Source: Flavobacteriaceae bacterium (lineage in GTDB: Bacteria > Bacteroidota > Bacteroidia > Flavobacteriales > Flavobacteriaceae). From it: 64,000 nt of DNA. The stretch is from positions 682,001-746,000 of the forward strand of contig CP046177.1 in the NCBI GenBank assembly GCA_014075215.1, written 5' to 3'. The position numbers and the translations under genes were made by a program. Below, in pieces: positions 50,639 to 61,315 of the stretch (position 1 is the stretch's first letter; each line of letters opens with the position of its first letter). Below the pieces are notes generated by a model. The model made no database searches, was not told where the DNA came from, and was given only the letters and a program-made list of their open reading frames with translations.

Positions 50639-51457
50639 ATGTCTGTAGCAAAAAAGCAATACAAAAGGATTACGGTAAAATCTTTAATAGAAATGAAAGC
50701 CAATAAGGAAAAAATTGCTATGCTGACGGCATACGATTTTACCATGGCCAGAATTATAGATCAGGCAGGTATTGATGTTGTTTTAGTTGGAGATTCTGCC
50801 TCCAACGTAATGGCAGGTCATGAAACTACTTTGCCTATTACCTTAAATGAAATGATCTATCATGCCAGCTCTGTTGTCAGAGCAGTAGAAAGGAGTTTGG
50901 TGGTGGTAGACCTTCCTTTTGGAACGTATCAGGGAAACTCAAAAAACGCATTGGAATCTGCTATTAGAATTATGAAAGAATCCGGTGCGCATGCTGTAAA
51001 ATTAGAAGGGGGAAGTGAGATTTCCGATTCTGTTTCCAGGATTTTAACTGCAGGAATCCCCTTAATGGGGCACTTGGGTTTAACCCCTCAGTCTATCTAT
51101 AAGTTTGGAGCGTATACTGTAAGAGCTAAAAAAGAAAAAGAAGCAAAAAAGCTATTGGAAGATGCAAAATTGCTGGAAAAATTAGGTTGTTTCGCACTGG
51201 TATTGGAAAAGGTCCCATACAAATTAGCAACTCAGGTAGCACAAATCATTTCTATTCCTGTTATTGGCATTGGTGCCGGAAGAGGTGTTGACGGCCAGAT
51301 ATTGGTAACCCACGATATGTTGGGTATGACACATGAATTTAACCCCCGGTTTCTAAGGCGCTATTTAGATTTATATACGGATATGACTACTGCTTTTCAA
51401 CAATATGTTACCGATGTAAAAAGTAAAGATTTTCCTAATGATAAAGAGCAATATTAA
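50639..51457 (+). CDS. panB: 3-methyl-2-oxobutanoate hydroxymethyltransferase
   Basis: Adds a hydroxymethyl group from methylene-tetrahydrofolate to alpha-ketoisovalerate, giving ketopantoate for pantothenate and CoA. 272 residues. Marks: MLTAYDFTMARIID, VLVGDSASNVMAGH (metal Asp), ETTLPITLNEMIYHA, VVDLPFGTY, VKLEGG (Lys/Glu), GHLGLTPQS, and IGIGAGRGVDGQILVTHDMLGM. Complete. The other pan genes are not in the window. Confidence 0.95.
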   Translation: MSVAKKQYKRITVKSLIEMKANKEKIAMLTAYDFTMARIIDQAGIDVVLVGDSASNVMAGHETTLPITLNEMIYHASSVVRAVERSLVVVDLPFGTYQGNSKNALESAIRIMKESGAHAVKLEGGSEISDSVSRILTAGIPLMGHLGLTPQSIYKFGAYTVRAKKEKEAKKLLEDAKLLEKLGCFALVLEKVPYKLATQVAQIISIPVIGIGAGRGVDGQILVTHDMLGMTHEFNPRFLRRYLDLYTDMTTAFQQYVTDVKSKDFPNDKEQY

Positions 51458-51506
51458 TTCTGTTTCAAAAAGTCAGTTATACACATTTACTTTATAAAAG
51501 CAGGTT

Positions 51507-52445
51507 TTGAAAATTCTTCATTTAGATAGCAACCACCCGTTATTAATTCATCAATTATCCGAATTGGGTTTTACAAACGATGAAGATTATACCTCTTCAA
51601 AAGAGGACATAGAAAAAAAAGCTCACCTGTATGAAGGAATTATTATCAGGAGCCGGTTTCTTATTGATGCTCATTTTTTAGACCGTGCAACTCGCCTTAT
51701 GTTTATCGGGAGGGTGGGTGCCGGATTGGAAAATATCGATTTTACATATGCAAAAGCCAAAGGAATACATATCATGGCAGCTCCTGAAGGAAATAGAAAC
51801 GCTGTTGGAGAACACACTCTGGCAATGTTACTTTCTTTGTTCAATAAAATAGCGGTTGCAGATAAAGAAGTTCGTAGCGGATTTTGGCTGAGAGAGAAAA
51901 ACAGAGGAACAGAATTAGACGGGAAAACCATTGGTTTAATAGGTTATGGTAATATGGGAAAGTCTTTTGCTAAAAAACTGAGAGGTTTTGATGTTGATGT
52001 TATTTGTTACGATATTAAAAACGATGCAGGAGATGAAAATTGCAGGCAGGTTTCTTTACCGGAACTCCGGGAAAATACAGATATATTAAGTATACATACG
52101 CCCCAAACATCATTCACTACTCATATGATCAATAGTGCATTTATCAATGGTTTTAAAAAGCCCTTTTGGCTGATAAACACTGCCAGAGGAAAAACGGTTG
52201 TTACAAAAGATCTGGTAAATGGTTTACAGTCCGGGAAAATTTTAGGTGCCGGTTTAGATGTTTTAGAATATGAAAAAGCATCTTTCGAACAGTTGTTTTC
52301 AAATCATCCAATGCCAGATGATTTTAAATTTCTCATCGCTGCTGACAATGTATTATTAACACCCCATATTGCAGGTTGGAGTTTTGAAAGCAAAGAAAAA
52401 TTAGCTCAAACCATTGTAGACAAAATAAAAGAAAAATTTTGTTAA
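51507..52445 (+). CDS. D-isomer-specific 2-hydroxyacid dehydrogenase (phosphoglycerate dehydrogenase-like); TTG start
   Basis: 312 residues with the SerA fold. Marks: RVGAGLENIDF, AAPEGNRNAVGEHTLAML, TIGLIGYGNMGKSFAKKL (NAD-binding GxGxxG), INTARGKTVVTKD (catalytic Arg region), GLDVLEYE (Glu) and LLTPHIAGWSFES (His). The start is TTG at 51507: the frame from there gives the usual MKILHLDSNHP beginning, and no ATG is available before the core. It lies 50 bp after panB on the same strand. It lacks an ACT domain, so it may be a short PGDH or a related dehydrogenase. Confidence 0.88.
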   Translation: MKILHLDSNHPLLIHQLSELGFTNDEDYTSSKEDIEKKAHLYEGIIIRSRFLIDAHFLDRATRLMFIGRVGAGLENIDFTYAKAKGIHIMAAPEGNRNAVGEHTLAMLLSLFNKIAVADKEVRSGFWLREKNRGTELDGKTIGLIGYGNMGKSFAKKLRGFDVDVICYDIKNDAGDENCRQVSLPELRENTDILSIHTPQTSFTTHMINSAFINGFKKPFWLINTARGKTVVTKDLVNGLQSGKILGAGLDVLEYEKASFEQLFSNHPMPDDFKFLIAADNVLLTPHIAGWSFESKEKLAQTIVDKIKEKFC

Positions 52446-52765
52446 TTATAGAATGTCTTTTACTACGGAATTTTTTGTATCTTTCGTTTTAGCATTGATC
52501 CTATGGCACAACTAGTTTTAAAAATGATATCTTGAATCTGAAAATTAATTTCACAAAAATTAAATGAAATCAGTTGATATTGAGAAAATAAAAAAATCGT
52601 AATTATTAAATGCCTGTTTAAATCTCTAATAAGAATATGTTAACTCATTTTGAAGGTTTTTTCAGTTTTTAATCTTTTAATATCATTGATTACCAAAACA
52701 GAAACTCTTTACTATTCAGTTAAAAAAAGATAATGGAATGTCATAGCAGATAACCGATTTAATAT
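52446..52765. other. Intergenic stretch of 320 bp
   Basis: AT-rich with no credible gene. A 20-codon open stretch beginning ATGTCTTTTACTACGG at 52453 and a partly palindromic TTTAATTTTTGTG/CACAAAAATTAAA neighbourhood near 52550 are the only structures seen. Confidence 0.35.
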
Positions 52766-53224
52766 ATGAGATACGAAGCAACATCACCGGAAGCCTATAT
52801 AAATCAACTCCCGGAAGATCGGGTTGAACCGATTAAAAAATTACGTCAAACCATTTTGAAAAACCTTCCCAAAGGAATGGAAGAGCAGATGAGTTATGGC
52901 ATGTTGGGATTTGTTATTCCACATAGTGTATATCCTGAAGGGTATCACTGCGATCCTAAAACACCTTTGCCATTTATGAATCTGGCCTCTCAAAAGAATT
53001 TTATTGCGGTCTATCATATGGGAATATACGCAAAAAAAGAACTGTTAGACTGGTTTACGACAGCATATAAAAAACACTGCAAGTATAAACTGGACATGGG
53101 AAAAAGCTGTATCCGATTCAAAAAAATGAACGATATTCCTTATGATTTAATCGGGGAGCTAACAGCAAAAATGAGTACGGAAGAGTGGATACAAATTTAT
53201 GAAGATCAAATCAAAAGAGTTTGA
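52766..53224 (+). CDS. DUF1801 domain protein
   Basis: 152 residues. TSPEAYINQLPEDRVEPIKKLRQTILKNLPKG is the standard DUF1801 opening, followed by MEEQMSYGMLGFVIPHSVYP, NFIAVYHMG, and MGKSCIRFKKMNDIPYDLI. The family has a YdhG-like fold and an unknown role. It differs from the dead DUF1801 gene at 27.7 kb, and both occur as single genes. Confidence 0.88.
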   Translation: MRYEATSPEAYINQLPEDRVEPIKKLRQTILKNLPKGMEEQMSYGMLGFVIPHSVYPEGYHCDPKTPLPFMNLASQKNFIAVYHMGIYAKKELLDWFTTAYKKHCKYKLDMGKSCIRFKKMNDIPYDLIGELTAKMSTEEWIQIYEDQIKRV

Positions 53225-53303
53225 AAGTTGAAAAGTTAAAAGTTTGAAAGTTCGCTCCGGGCATTACTTAAAAAAATAGAAGTTATTACAAAATGTTAAA
53301 CAG

Positions 53304-53687
53304 ATGAAACGAGTTACGGGAATTGGAGGGTTATTTTTTAAAACAGACAACCCTGAAAAAACAAAAGATTGGTACCGGAAACATTTGGGTTTTCATACCG
53401 ATGACTGGGGCTGTACCTTTCAGTGGAAAGATACCGAAGGAAACTCATGCACTACCCAATGGAGCCCTTTTGCAAAAGACACTACTTATTTTGAGCCTTC
53501 CAAAAAGGATTTTATGTTCAATTATCGGGTTGAAAATTTGGTTGAACTGCTGGATCAACTCAAAAAAGAAGGTGTTACCATTGTAGGCGACATAGAAGAG
53601 TACGAGTACGGCAAATTTGGTTGGATATTGGACGGCGATGGAAACAAAATTGAGTTGTGGGAGCCAAAAGATGCTCTTTTTTTATAG
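53304..53687 (+). CDS. VOC (glyoxalase/bleomycin-resistance-like) protein
   Basis: 127 residues. One vicinal-oxygen-chelate domain: ITGIGGLFFKTDNPEKTKDWYRKHLGF, then FNYRVENLVELLDQLKKEGV and GKFGWILDGDGNKIELWEP (metal Glu in IELWEP). A single-domain member; substrate unknown. It starts 80 bp after the DUF1801 gene. Confidence 0.87.
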   Translation: MKRVTGIGGLFFKTDNPEKTKDWYRKHLGFHTDDWGCTFQWKDTEGNSCTTQWSPFAKDTTYFEPSKKDFMFNYRVENLVELLDQLKKEGVTIVGDIEEYEYGKFGWILDGDGNKIELWEPKDALFL

Positions 53688-53710
53688 ATTTATATATTAA
53701 TTTAATTCAT

Positions 53711-53980
53711 ATGGATATAGTGGATGACAAAGGAAATAAAATTCCACCGCAAGCAAGCAAAAAAATCGTAGCAGGAGTGTTGGGGATATTTCTGGGAGAA
53801 CTGGGGATTCACAAATTTATATTGGGATACACTAAAGAAGGTCTGATTCAAATAGCTCTGACCATTGTTACTTGTGGAATAGGAGGCCTGGTTGGTTTTA
53901 TAGAAGGGATTATCTACCTGACAAAATCCGATGAAGAGTTTATACAACAATATCAGGTTAATAAAAGAGGTTGGTTCTAA
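53711..53980 (+). CDS. TM2 domain membrane protein
   Basis: 89 residues from ATG 53711, 23 bp after the VOC gene. TM2 marks: KIVAGVLGIFLGELGIHKFILGYTKEGLIQ (first helix, GxHxFYLG-like turn with F) and TIVTCGIGGLVGFIEGIIYL (second helix). The frame extends to 53657 but overlaps the VOC gene, so the inner start is chosen. Role unknown. Confidence 0.87.
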   Translation: MDIVDDKGNKIPPQASKKIVAGVLGIFLGELGIHKFILGYTKEGLIQIALTIVTCGIGGLVGFIEGIIYLTKSDEEFIQQYQVNKRGWF

Positions 53981-54003
53981 TACTATCTTAAGTTTGTAAT
54001 TCG

Positions 54004-54037
54004 GAGACCTCTGCGAAATCAATGCTGCAAAGATTTC
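54004..54037 (+). repeat. Ends-only remnant of the family A element
   Basis: GAGACCTCTGCGAAATCAAT followed by GCTGCAAAGATTTC: both terminal repeats with the interior lost. Lies 24 bp after the TM2 gene. Confidence 0.5.
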
Positions 54038-54067
54038 ATCTGGTTAATTTTGTTAGAAAATTTGGTA

Positions 54068-57025
54068 TTATTTTTCGGGATAGAACAATAAGGGAAGAGT
54101 AATTTTTACAATGACGCCCGAAGCACTTTCAACGGTTTTACGGTTGATGACTTCAAAAGTATAGATTTTGGAACGGCTTTTTGATAGCAGATCCAATCGT
54201 TGTTTTATAAGGCGTGTACTAACAGAAGTATGCCCTTTTTTGATGGTCCGGGATTTTTCTTTGATGCCTACACCATTGTCAGTAATCATTACCTGATATG
54301 CCGAATCATGTAGTTTTTGGCAAGAAATAGTTATATGACCTCCTTTTCTTTGGGGAGAAGGCCATGAATAATAGCATTTTCTACAAAAGGTTGTAAGATC
54401 ATAGTAGGGATATATGTTTTTTCGGAGGTTAATTCAGAGGCTACTTCAATAGTATAGTTTAGTTTTTCTTCAAAGCGGAGTTTTTCAATAGAAAGGTAGA
54501 GCTCCAAACGTTTTAGTTCTTCATTCAGTCGAACTTCACTTTTTTTCGTAGCTTCCAAGTTAGCGCGAATCAAACGAGAAAATTTAACCAAATATTCATT
54601 GGCTTCTACTGTATTGTTTCTGTTTATAAAGTCTTGAATGGAACTTAGGGCATTGAATACAAAATGGGGGTTCATGGAAGCACTCAACGCCTGCTGCTCT
54701 AAGCGGGCAAATTGCACCAGCCGCCGGGCGCGTTTTCGGGTATTTTTAACAATGTATGATACGATTATGATTATAAGTAGTGATAAGGCAGATATAGCTA
54801 AAACCCGAAACCAAATCGTTTCGGTAATATGGGGTTTGATACTAAAATGATATTCGGAAGATGCCTGGTTCCATACTCCGTGCTCATTAGCAGCTATGAT
54901 CTGAAATGTGTAGTCTCCGGAAGGCAAAGAAGTATATTGTACGCTTCGGTTACGGGTAAGAATCCAGTGATCATCATAACCGATTAAATGGTATCTGTAG
55001 CGGGTTTTTACTCGGCACGGAATACAAATCCCTTCAAATTCAAATCGGATATTGTTTTGATTGTATGGTAATGATGCCTGATTTTCAATGAGTTTTGATA
55101 CACTACCTTCGACACTGACTTTTGTGATGTAAGTAGGCGGAGCACCTGTGTTTTTGACAAAAGCATCCGCTGTAAAATAGGACAACCCATTATCAGTTGT
55201 TAACCAAATCTGATTATCAAAACCAATAATATCGTTGATCATATTGGAGGGTAATCCTTTATCTGTGTCGTAGTTTATAATTTTTAACTTTTCAACAGGA
55301 TCGGCGATGTTTTCAATTCTACTAAGTCCTTTATTGGTGCCTACCCATACACTGTGACCATCATGGACGTATAAACTTTCTACCATATTCCCTGCCAATC
55401 CGTTTTTGGTTGTAAGTTGACGGATGCTGTCCTCTTTTACAATGATCAGACCTTCTCCTTTAGTACCCAACAGAAGGTTTCCTTCTTTAGATTGCGAAAT
55501 TGCCAATATTCGCTTTTGTAATAAGGGGTGTTTGCGGTATGCATGTAGTGAACCCCCTTGAAATTGAAATAACCCGTCTGTAGTTCCTGTCCATATTCTT
55601 GCCAGCTTATCTTTAAAAAATGTATCAAACCAGAGTGCAGCACGGTGTTTATTTTTCTGATTTATTCCTTTTACTATTTTTTTGATCTTTATCGGAAAAA
55701 TCTGAGTTTATAGTAAAACCACCGGCCCCTGTTCCTACTAATACTGTATTGCTATCTATCTCCAGCATTGTTTTCATGGAAGCAAGAGTATACCTGGGTT
55801 TGCTTATGATATGTGTATTTTGATTATAAATGTAAGGGTATTTTCCTATGTAAAAATTACGGGAAGCAGTATCGAAATGAAAATCTTCAGACTCAAAGAT
55901 ACCATGATATTTTAATATTTCTTTGTTCAACTGAGGGAGTAATTGATAGTTGGGCCCTATCATATATACCTGCCCCGAAATGTCTGCGGCGTAAAGTATA
56001 TCGTTAAAGGTTTTAAGAGAGGTAAATTTGTTTTCCCTGGCTATTTTTCCGGGGCGTATGGTACGGATAGGAAAGGAGGGCATTAACCATATGCCATTGT
56101 CACGGGTGGCGAGCCAGTAATTGCCATCCGTATCTTGAATTATCGAACAGATAAATTCGTTTGGGAAATAATGTCCGGTTATTTTTGCCTTGTAAGGGTC
56201 AAAAGTATAAAGACCATTATTGGTAGCCATCCATAAAATGTCACTATTGTCCTTGTATACCGTTAATATATTTACAGGTTTGTCTTTGATGTCCAATGAA
56301 CCCTGATAATAGATAGAATCGTTTACTGTAAGAAGCAGGTTACGATTATTATGTAAGAATATTCGGTTTTGACTTATCTTAAGTGCTGAACGGTAATGAA
56401 TATCACTATTAATCCATATACCTTGTTTGGTATGATTTATACGTTTTTGACCAGAGATACTTTTTTCCGTAGTTATATATATAAAAAAGACATTATTTTT
56501 TTCTAACAGATAGTGATTTCCCAAAATATCGGTAGTATGGGCGACTGGATTATCTTCTTCAAAAGTATCGGGGAATCTAGCCAAATATGTTTTGTTTTTT
56601 GTTACGTTTCGCATTACTAGTGTATCGTTTAGCAGTTTTATTTCTCCGCCAATATATTCTCTGGCGTTGTATTCGTCAGGAGAAAATGGTTGAAAATGCT
56701 GCCCGTCATAATAGGTAAGCGGTGCATTCAGGCAAAACAACCACAAATGACCTTTACTATCTTCATGAATGCTGAGTATTGTATTATTCGTAAGGCCGTC
56801 TTTTTCGGTAAATATTTTAAAATCATATCCGTTATAACGTACGAGACCATGATCTGTACAAAACCACAAATATCCTTTCCGATCTTCATGGACATAATAT
56901 ACCTCTAAAGTAGGCAACCCGTCTTTCGTTGAGAATTTCTTCACAGGATACTCCCATTGTTGCGCTGTGGAGTAGGATATGGTCAAAAAGAAGATGACGA
57001 TGTAATGAAATGACTTAATGATCAA
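54068..57025 (-). pseudogene. LytS-like sensor histidine kinase with beta-propeller sensor, two frameshifts
   Basis: Three minus-strand frames make one protein of about 980 residues. Frame 1 (57025 to 55649): signal peptide (FHYIVIFFLTISYSTAQ) and a ligand-binding propeller (KKFSTKDGLPTLEVYYV, DGLTNNTILSIHEDSKGHLW). Frame 2 (about 55680 to 54331): propeller end, Y_Y_Y domain (YRYHLIGYDDHWI), a membrane helix (VLAISALSLLIIIIVSYIV), and the kinase core with LSASMNPHFVFNALSSIQDF (phospho-His) and LQPFVENAIIHGL. Frame 3 (54343 to 54068): TDNGVGI and the ATPase end. The first break is in a run of seven T at 55677-55683: one fewer would join the frames. The second is near 54343 in an AAAGGAG run. 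The regulator next to it is broken as well. Confidence 0.85.
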
Positions 57026-57027
57026 TA

Positions 57028-57785
57028 TTATATTATTTTATGCATTTTGGCAATACACTCATTAAGATATGCTGCTTTTCTTCTGGAAACTGCCAATTTT
57101 TGCCCTCCTGACATACATACATAACTCCCGCTTCCTTTTATAAAGCTCTCTATTTTAGTGAGATTTACGATATAAGAATGATGAATTCTTATAAAATGTT
57201 TATGGCTCAGCTGATCTTCAAAGTATTTGAGAGGTTTGGAGAACATGAGCCTTTTCCCTTCTTCTCTATAGATATATATAACTACTTTCCGAATGTAAAT
57301 AGATAATATTATCAAGATTTTCAATGATATAACTATTGTTGATGGCAAAAACTATTTTTTTTTGATTTTCATCCTTTTGTACCTCCTCATTTTTTTTCAA
57401 ATGAATCGCTTTATTCAATTTTGTTTCAACCTGCTTTAATTCCTTGATGGATATGGGTTTTAACAGATAATCAAAAGCATTGGCCTTGATAGCTTTAATA
57501 GCAAATTGGTCATAAGCGGTTACAAATACTGTAATCACAGGCATATCTTCCAGCATGTTTAGTAATTCAAAACCGTTTAGACGAGGCTTGTATGTCTAAA
57601 AATAATACCGCCGGCTGCAGCTTTTTAATCTGCTCTATGGCAGCTAACGGCTTTTGTGAAGTCCCTATAATAATTATGGTAGAGCAATATTGTCGAATGA
57701 GGTTCTCCAGGTTGCTCAAACTCTTTTTTTCGTCATCGACTAAAAATGCTGTAATGGCAGACTGAGTCACAGTTTTTGCTTTCAA
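57028..57785 (-). pseudogene. LytTR response regulator, two frameshifts
   Basis: Three frames join into one protein. Frame 1 (57785-57567): receiver start with AFLVDDEKKSLSNLENLI and LQPAVLFLDIQA (phospho-Asp). Frame 2 (57556 back to 57266): GFELLNMLEDMPVITVFVTAYDQFAIKAI, FDYLLKPIS (receiver Lys), then the LytTR start NIIYLHSESSYIYL. Frame 3 (to 57028): the DNA-binding part, KPLKYFEDQLSHKHFIRIHHSYIVNL and SGSYV, KLAVSRRK. The first break is at about 57590; the second sits in a (TA)n run near 57285, where one TA unit more would restore the frame. It lies 2 bp from the kinase, so the pair was a two-component system. Confidence 0.85.
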
Positions 57786-57884
57786 ATAGTAGTTCCAATA
57801 AAGTTTAGAATTTGTCTATAGTGTTGTATACCTTACAAAACCACTGCAACTACTCGTATGGATTGATATTACTTTTTTTAAAAA

Positions 57885-60800
57885 TCATTCATCATCCGGC
57901 ACCAAATGGTCAAATAATTTAAAGATATTTGTGTATTCTTCCAACAGTTGATCTTTATAATTTTCGTCCGTATCATATACATCAACTTGTCTTACTATTT
58001 CTCTAAACATATATAAATTTGTATCTATATCATCAAATACGGCTTCATTGACTTCTCTTTTGTCAAAACCACTCAACCATAGTAAGTTTTCTTTAATTAA
58101 TTTCACTAAGAGCTCGGCATTTTCCCTTGCTTTTGAAACTTCGTTCACTTTATAGTACAACTCCGGATACCCTAAAGAGATGCTGTAATGGCCAAATAAT
58201 TCTATAGGCATTTTTTCCAGGGAAAGATCCAATACCTCTCTTGCTTTTAAAGTATCTCCTTCTTTAGCAAAAGCTTCGGCTAAACGCATCATATTATTTC
58301 GAAGACTGATGGAGTTTCTTTTGCTTTGCTCATCCAGATAAATGTTACCGTCATTAATATTACCCCAATCCAACTTATTGATATTGTGATACATTTTTTC
58401 CGGATCTATACGACCCATATCAAATATGGATTGATCTTTGTTTGAAGTTAAAATAGGCACCAGCTTATAAGCCATTCCGTCTAACTGTAAATAATCTTTC
58501 AACCATATATATTCGGCATCGTCATTAGAACCTCCTGTAAAATAAATAGGTTGCTTCCAGTTATTATTTGCCAGTATATCCAACATTAAAATGTGGTTTT
58601 TTGTTAAGCCCCGGTCACTAATGGTAATGTCTATATGATCCACAATTTTATCTGCATCTTTTGGGGCGACAATTCCATTCTCTAATACGGTTTTTTTATC
58701 AACGGGAATCCTGATTTTATTTGTCGGATAAATTTTTTCTTTTACTCCGTTTTCCGTTTCAACATAAGTTCTGGGATTTTTACTCTGGATCAATTTCATA
58801 AAAAGACGTATATCAATAATAGTGTCTTTAAACTGAGGCAGAGGGTAGTAGTATGCAACATCTAATGTCCCATAGGTATATTCTTCATGTTTTAATTGAG
58901 AAGGTATTGGAGGTGCTTCATAGGTTTTTCTTTTCATTTGGTCAATATACCAATCTGTTGCAAAAAGGCTTGTATTTATGAGTTTGATATCTGTCCTGAC
59001 CCCCTCTACTTCCTGCATATACCACAGAGGAAACGTATCATTATCTCCAATGGTAAACATAATGGCATTCGGATCGCAAGACTCCAGATAAGCCTGTGCA
59101 TTTAAACGAGCCGTATACCTGTTAGACCGATCATGGTCATCCCAGTTTTGTGAAGCCATTAAAATGGGGACAGCAACTAGTGAAATAACAGTTACCACTG
59201 TTGCTACTATCTTTTTATTGGCATATGATTTTAGATATTCATACAAAGCCAATACTCCGAACCCTATCCATATGGCAAAAATGTAAAAACTCCCTACAAC
59301 TGCATAATCTCTTTCTCTGGGCTCAAAAGGTTTCGGGTTGGTATAAAAAATAATGGCAAAACCCGTAAATAAAAAGAAAATGAGGAGTGTAAAAAAATTA
59401 TTTTGATCCCATTTTACCTGATATAACAGGCCAATGATTCCCAATATGAGAGGTAAGAAATAATAGGTATTCCTGCCTTTATTGTTTAACGCTTCGGGAG
59501 GAAGGTTTTTTTGAGAGCCTAACCTAAATTCGTCAATAGGTGTAATTCCACTCAGCCAATTCCCATTTTGATCGTACTGCCACTGGATATCATTCTGCCG
59601 CCCTACAAAATTCCACATAAAATAACGGCCATACATATATCCAAACTGGTAGATAACCATAAATTTCAGGTTTTCTGCAAAAGTCGGCCGCCTTTTGCTA
59701 TTTTGCGGAATCCCTGCTATCACCTTATACATTTTTTCCGATGCAGGGTCTGTCATTCTGGGAATAAATCCCTTGTGCTTACCTGAATAGTTTGGTATGA
59801 CATTTTTGTAGTTATTTACAATTTCATATCTGCCATTTCTTTTTTCGTATTTGGGCTTATCATCCTTGTACGGATTTTTCGGATCTCTGGAATCATTATA
59901 CTTGTTAGAGTAATATGTATCATAAAAAACGTTTGCATCTCCATATTGCTCCCGATTGTAATACGCTAGTAATTCTCTGGCACTGGATGGGTCATTTTCA
60001 TTAATCGTCGTATTTGCATTGGCTCTTATGGGGAGCATTATCCAGGAAGAAAACCCGATCATAATAAAGAGTACAGATAAAATGAGTGTATTGGCAGTTG
60101 CATTTCCTTCTTTACGAGTATACTTTAATCCAAGGTAAAATAAAATAACCAAAACAATTCCGGCAATAATGGTTCCGGAGTTATAAGGCATTCCAAATGA
60201 ATTCACAAAAAACAACTCGGAAACACTAAAGAATTTTAAGGTGAAAGGAAATAAAAATTTAAATACAAAAGCCAGTACCAAAATAGAAATTACGGTGGCA
60301 AATGCAGTTGTTTTAAGCGTGATGTTTTTATATGTTTTAAAGAAGTACAACAGTACAATTGACGGAATAACTAACAATGATAATATATGAACCCCAAAAG
60401 ACAAGCCGACTACAAAACTGATTAAAACCAACCACTTATTACCTCCGGGAGTAGTGAGTTCGCTTTCCCACCTAAGGCCCAACCAAAACAAAACGGCCAT
60501 TAAAAATGAGGACATGGCATACACTTCTCCCTCAACGGCACTAAACCAGAAACTATCTGAAAAAGTATAGGCCAAAGCACCTACGATAGCACTTCCTAAA
60601 ATGGCAATGATTTTATTTTCGGATAGTTGTTCACCGGATTTTAAGGCTAGTTTCTTTGCCAAATTTGTAATGGTCCAAAACATAAACAGTATAGTAAATG
60701 CGCTGGCTAAGGCAGACATAAAATTCACCATCTTAGCAATCTGGGTAACATCATTGGTAAACATGGCAAAAAATGCGCCTAACATCTGAAATAGCGGAGC

Positions 60801-60965
60801 TCCCGGCGGATGGCCAATTTCCAACTTTACCGAAGTCGAGATATATTCACCGCAGTCCCAGGAACTCACAGTAGGTTCTAAGGTTAATGTGTATGTGATT
60901 AAAGCAATTAGGAAAACAACCCACCCTAGAATGATATTCCATTTGTTATAGTTAAGAGATGTCAT
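57885..60965 (-). CDS. DUF2723 large membrane protein (protein O-mannosyltransferase-like)
   Basis: 1026 residues. The N-terminal half is a multi-pass membrane domain (about 11 helices) beginning SSWDCGEYISTSVKLEIGHPPGAPLFQML, with an Asp/Glu pair as in GT-C glycosyltransferases, and includes FWFSAVEGEVYAMSSFLMAV and IWIGFGVLALYEYLKSY. A soluble periplasmic domain follows (AQAYLESCDPNAIMFTIGDNDTFPLWYMQEVEG, a string typical of this family, and GRIDPEKMYHNINKL) and a helical C-terminus. Conserved in Bacteroidetes and possibly linked to protein O-glycosylation; that role is inference. Confidence 0.9.
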   Translation of the reverse strand: MTSLNYNKWNIILGWVVFLIALITYTLTLEPTVSSWDCGEYISTSVKLEIGHPPGAPLFQMLGAFFAMFTNDVTQIAKMVNFMSALASAFTILFMFWTITNLAKKLALKSGEQLSENKIIAILGSAIVGALAYTFSDSFWFSAVEGEVYAMSSFLMAVLFWLGLRWESELTTPGGNKWLVLISFVVGLSFGVHILSLLVIPSIVLLYFFKTYKNITLKTTAFATVISILVLAFVFKFLFPFTLKFFSVSELFFVNSFGMPYNSGTIIAGIVLVILFYLGLKYTRKEGNATANTLILSVLFIMIGFSSWIMLPIRANANTTINENDPSSARELLAYYNREQYGDANVFYDTYYSNKYNDSRDPKNPYKDDKPKYEKRNGRYEIVNNYKNVIPNYSGKHKGFIPRMTDPASEKMYKVIAGIPQNSKRRPTFAENLKFMVIYQFGYMYGRYFMWNFVGRQNDIQWQYDQNGNWLSGITPIDEFRLGSQKNLPPEALNNKGRNTYYFLPLILGIIGLLYQVKWDQNNFFTLLIFFLFTGFAIIFYTNPKPFEPRERDYAVVGSFYIFAIWIGFGVLALYEYLKSYANKKIVATVVTVISLVAVPILMASQNWDDHDRSNRYTARLNAQAYLESCDPNAIMFTIGDNDTFPLWYMQEVEGVRTDIKLINTSLFATDWYIDQMKRKTYEAPPIPSQLKHEEYTYGTLDVAYYYPLPQFKDTIIDIRLFMKLIQSKNPRTYVETENGVKEKIYPTNKIRIPVDKKTVLENGIVAPKDADKIVDHIDITISDRGLTKNHILMLDILANNNWKQPIYFTGGSNDDAEYIWLKDYLQLDGMAYKLVPILTSNKDQSIFDMGRIDPEKMYHNINKLDWGNINDGNIYLDEQSKRNSISLRNNMMRLAEAFAKEGDTLKAREVLDLSLEKMPIELFGHYSISLGYPELYYKVNEVSKARENAELLVKLIKENLLWLSGFDKREVNEAVFDDIDTNLYMFREIVRQVDVYDTDENYKDQLLEEYTNIFKLFDHLVPDDE

Positions 60966-61022
60966 AAATCATATAGATAATTAGGGCGAATTTACTAATT
61001 TTTCTAACATAAAAAATGTATA

Positions 61023-61127
61023 GAGGCCTTTGCAAAATTGATTTGATAAAAAAGTTCGACGCCCGAAGAAAATTTGAAGTCAAATCAATTTCAATACAAA
61101 ATATATCTCTATTTTGGCAAAGGTCTC
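61023..61127 (-). repeat. Short inverted-repeat element, family A, shortened reverse copy
   Basis: Starts GAGGCCTTTGCAAAATTGAT and ends TTTTGGCAAAGGTCTC. It runs opposite to the other copies and lacks about 55 bp of the middle (the CAACAGGTTATTCCGG part). It lies between the DUF2723 gene and the tRNA promoter. Confidence 0.75.
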
Positions 61128-61198
61128 GTATAATAAAATTATTGCAGTGAACAAGAGCTATTAAAAGTTTGTTAAAATCAAAAAAACGGTTAAAATAT

Positions 61199-61228
61199 TT
61201 GTAAGATAAAAAGTTTGACCTAAATTTG
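61199..61228 (+). promoter_or_regulatory. Bacteroidetes-type promoter of tRNA-Gln
   Basis: TTG (61199-61201), 19 bases, then TAAATTTG (61221-61228): the -33/-7 consensus with exact spacing. The tRNA starts 17 bases after the -7 element. Confidence 0.75.
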
Positions 61229-61244
61229 CACCCGCAGTTAATAT

Positions 61245-61315
61245 TGGCCTATGGTGTAATGGTAACACACCGGTTTTTGGTACCGTTATTCAAGGTTCGA
61301 GTCCTTGTAGGCCAA
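61245..61315 (+). tRNA. tRNA-Gln (anticodon TTG)
   Basis: 71 nt. Acceptor TGGCCTA pairs fully with TAGGCCA; D arm GTGT/ACAC; anticodon stem CCGGT/ACCGT (one end mismatch) with loop TTTTGGT, anticodon TTG; T arm CAAGG/CCTTG with loop TTCGAGT; discriminator A. CCA is not encoded. Confidence 0.93.
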
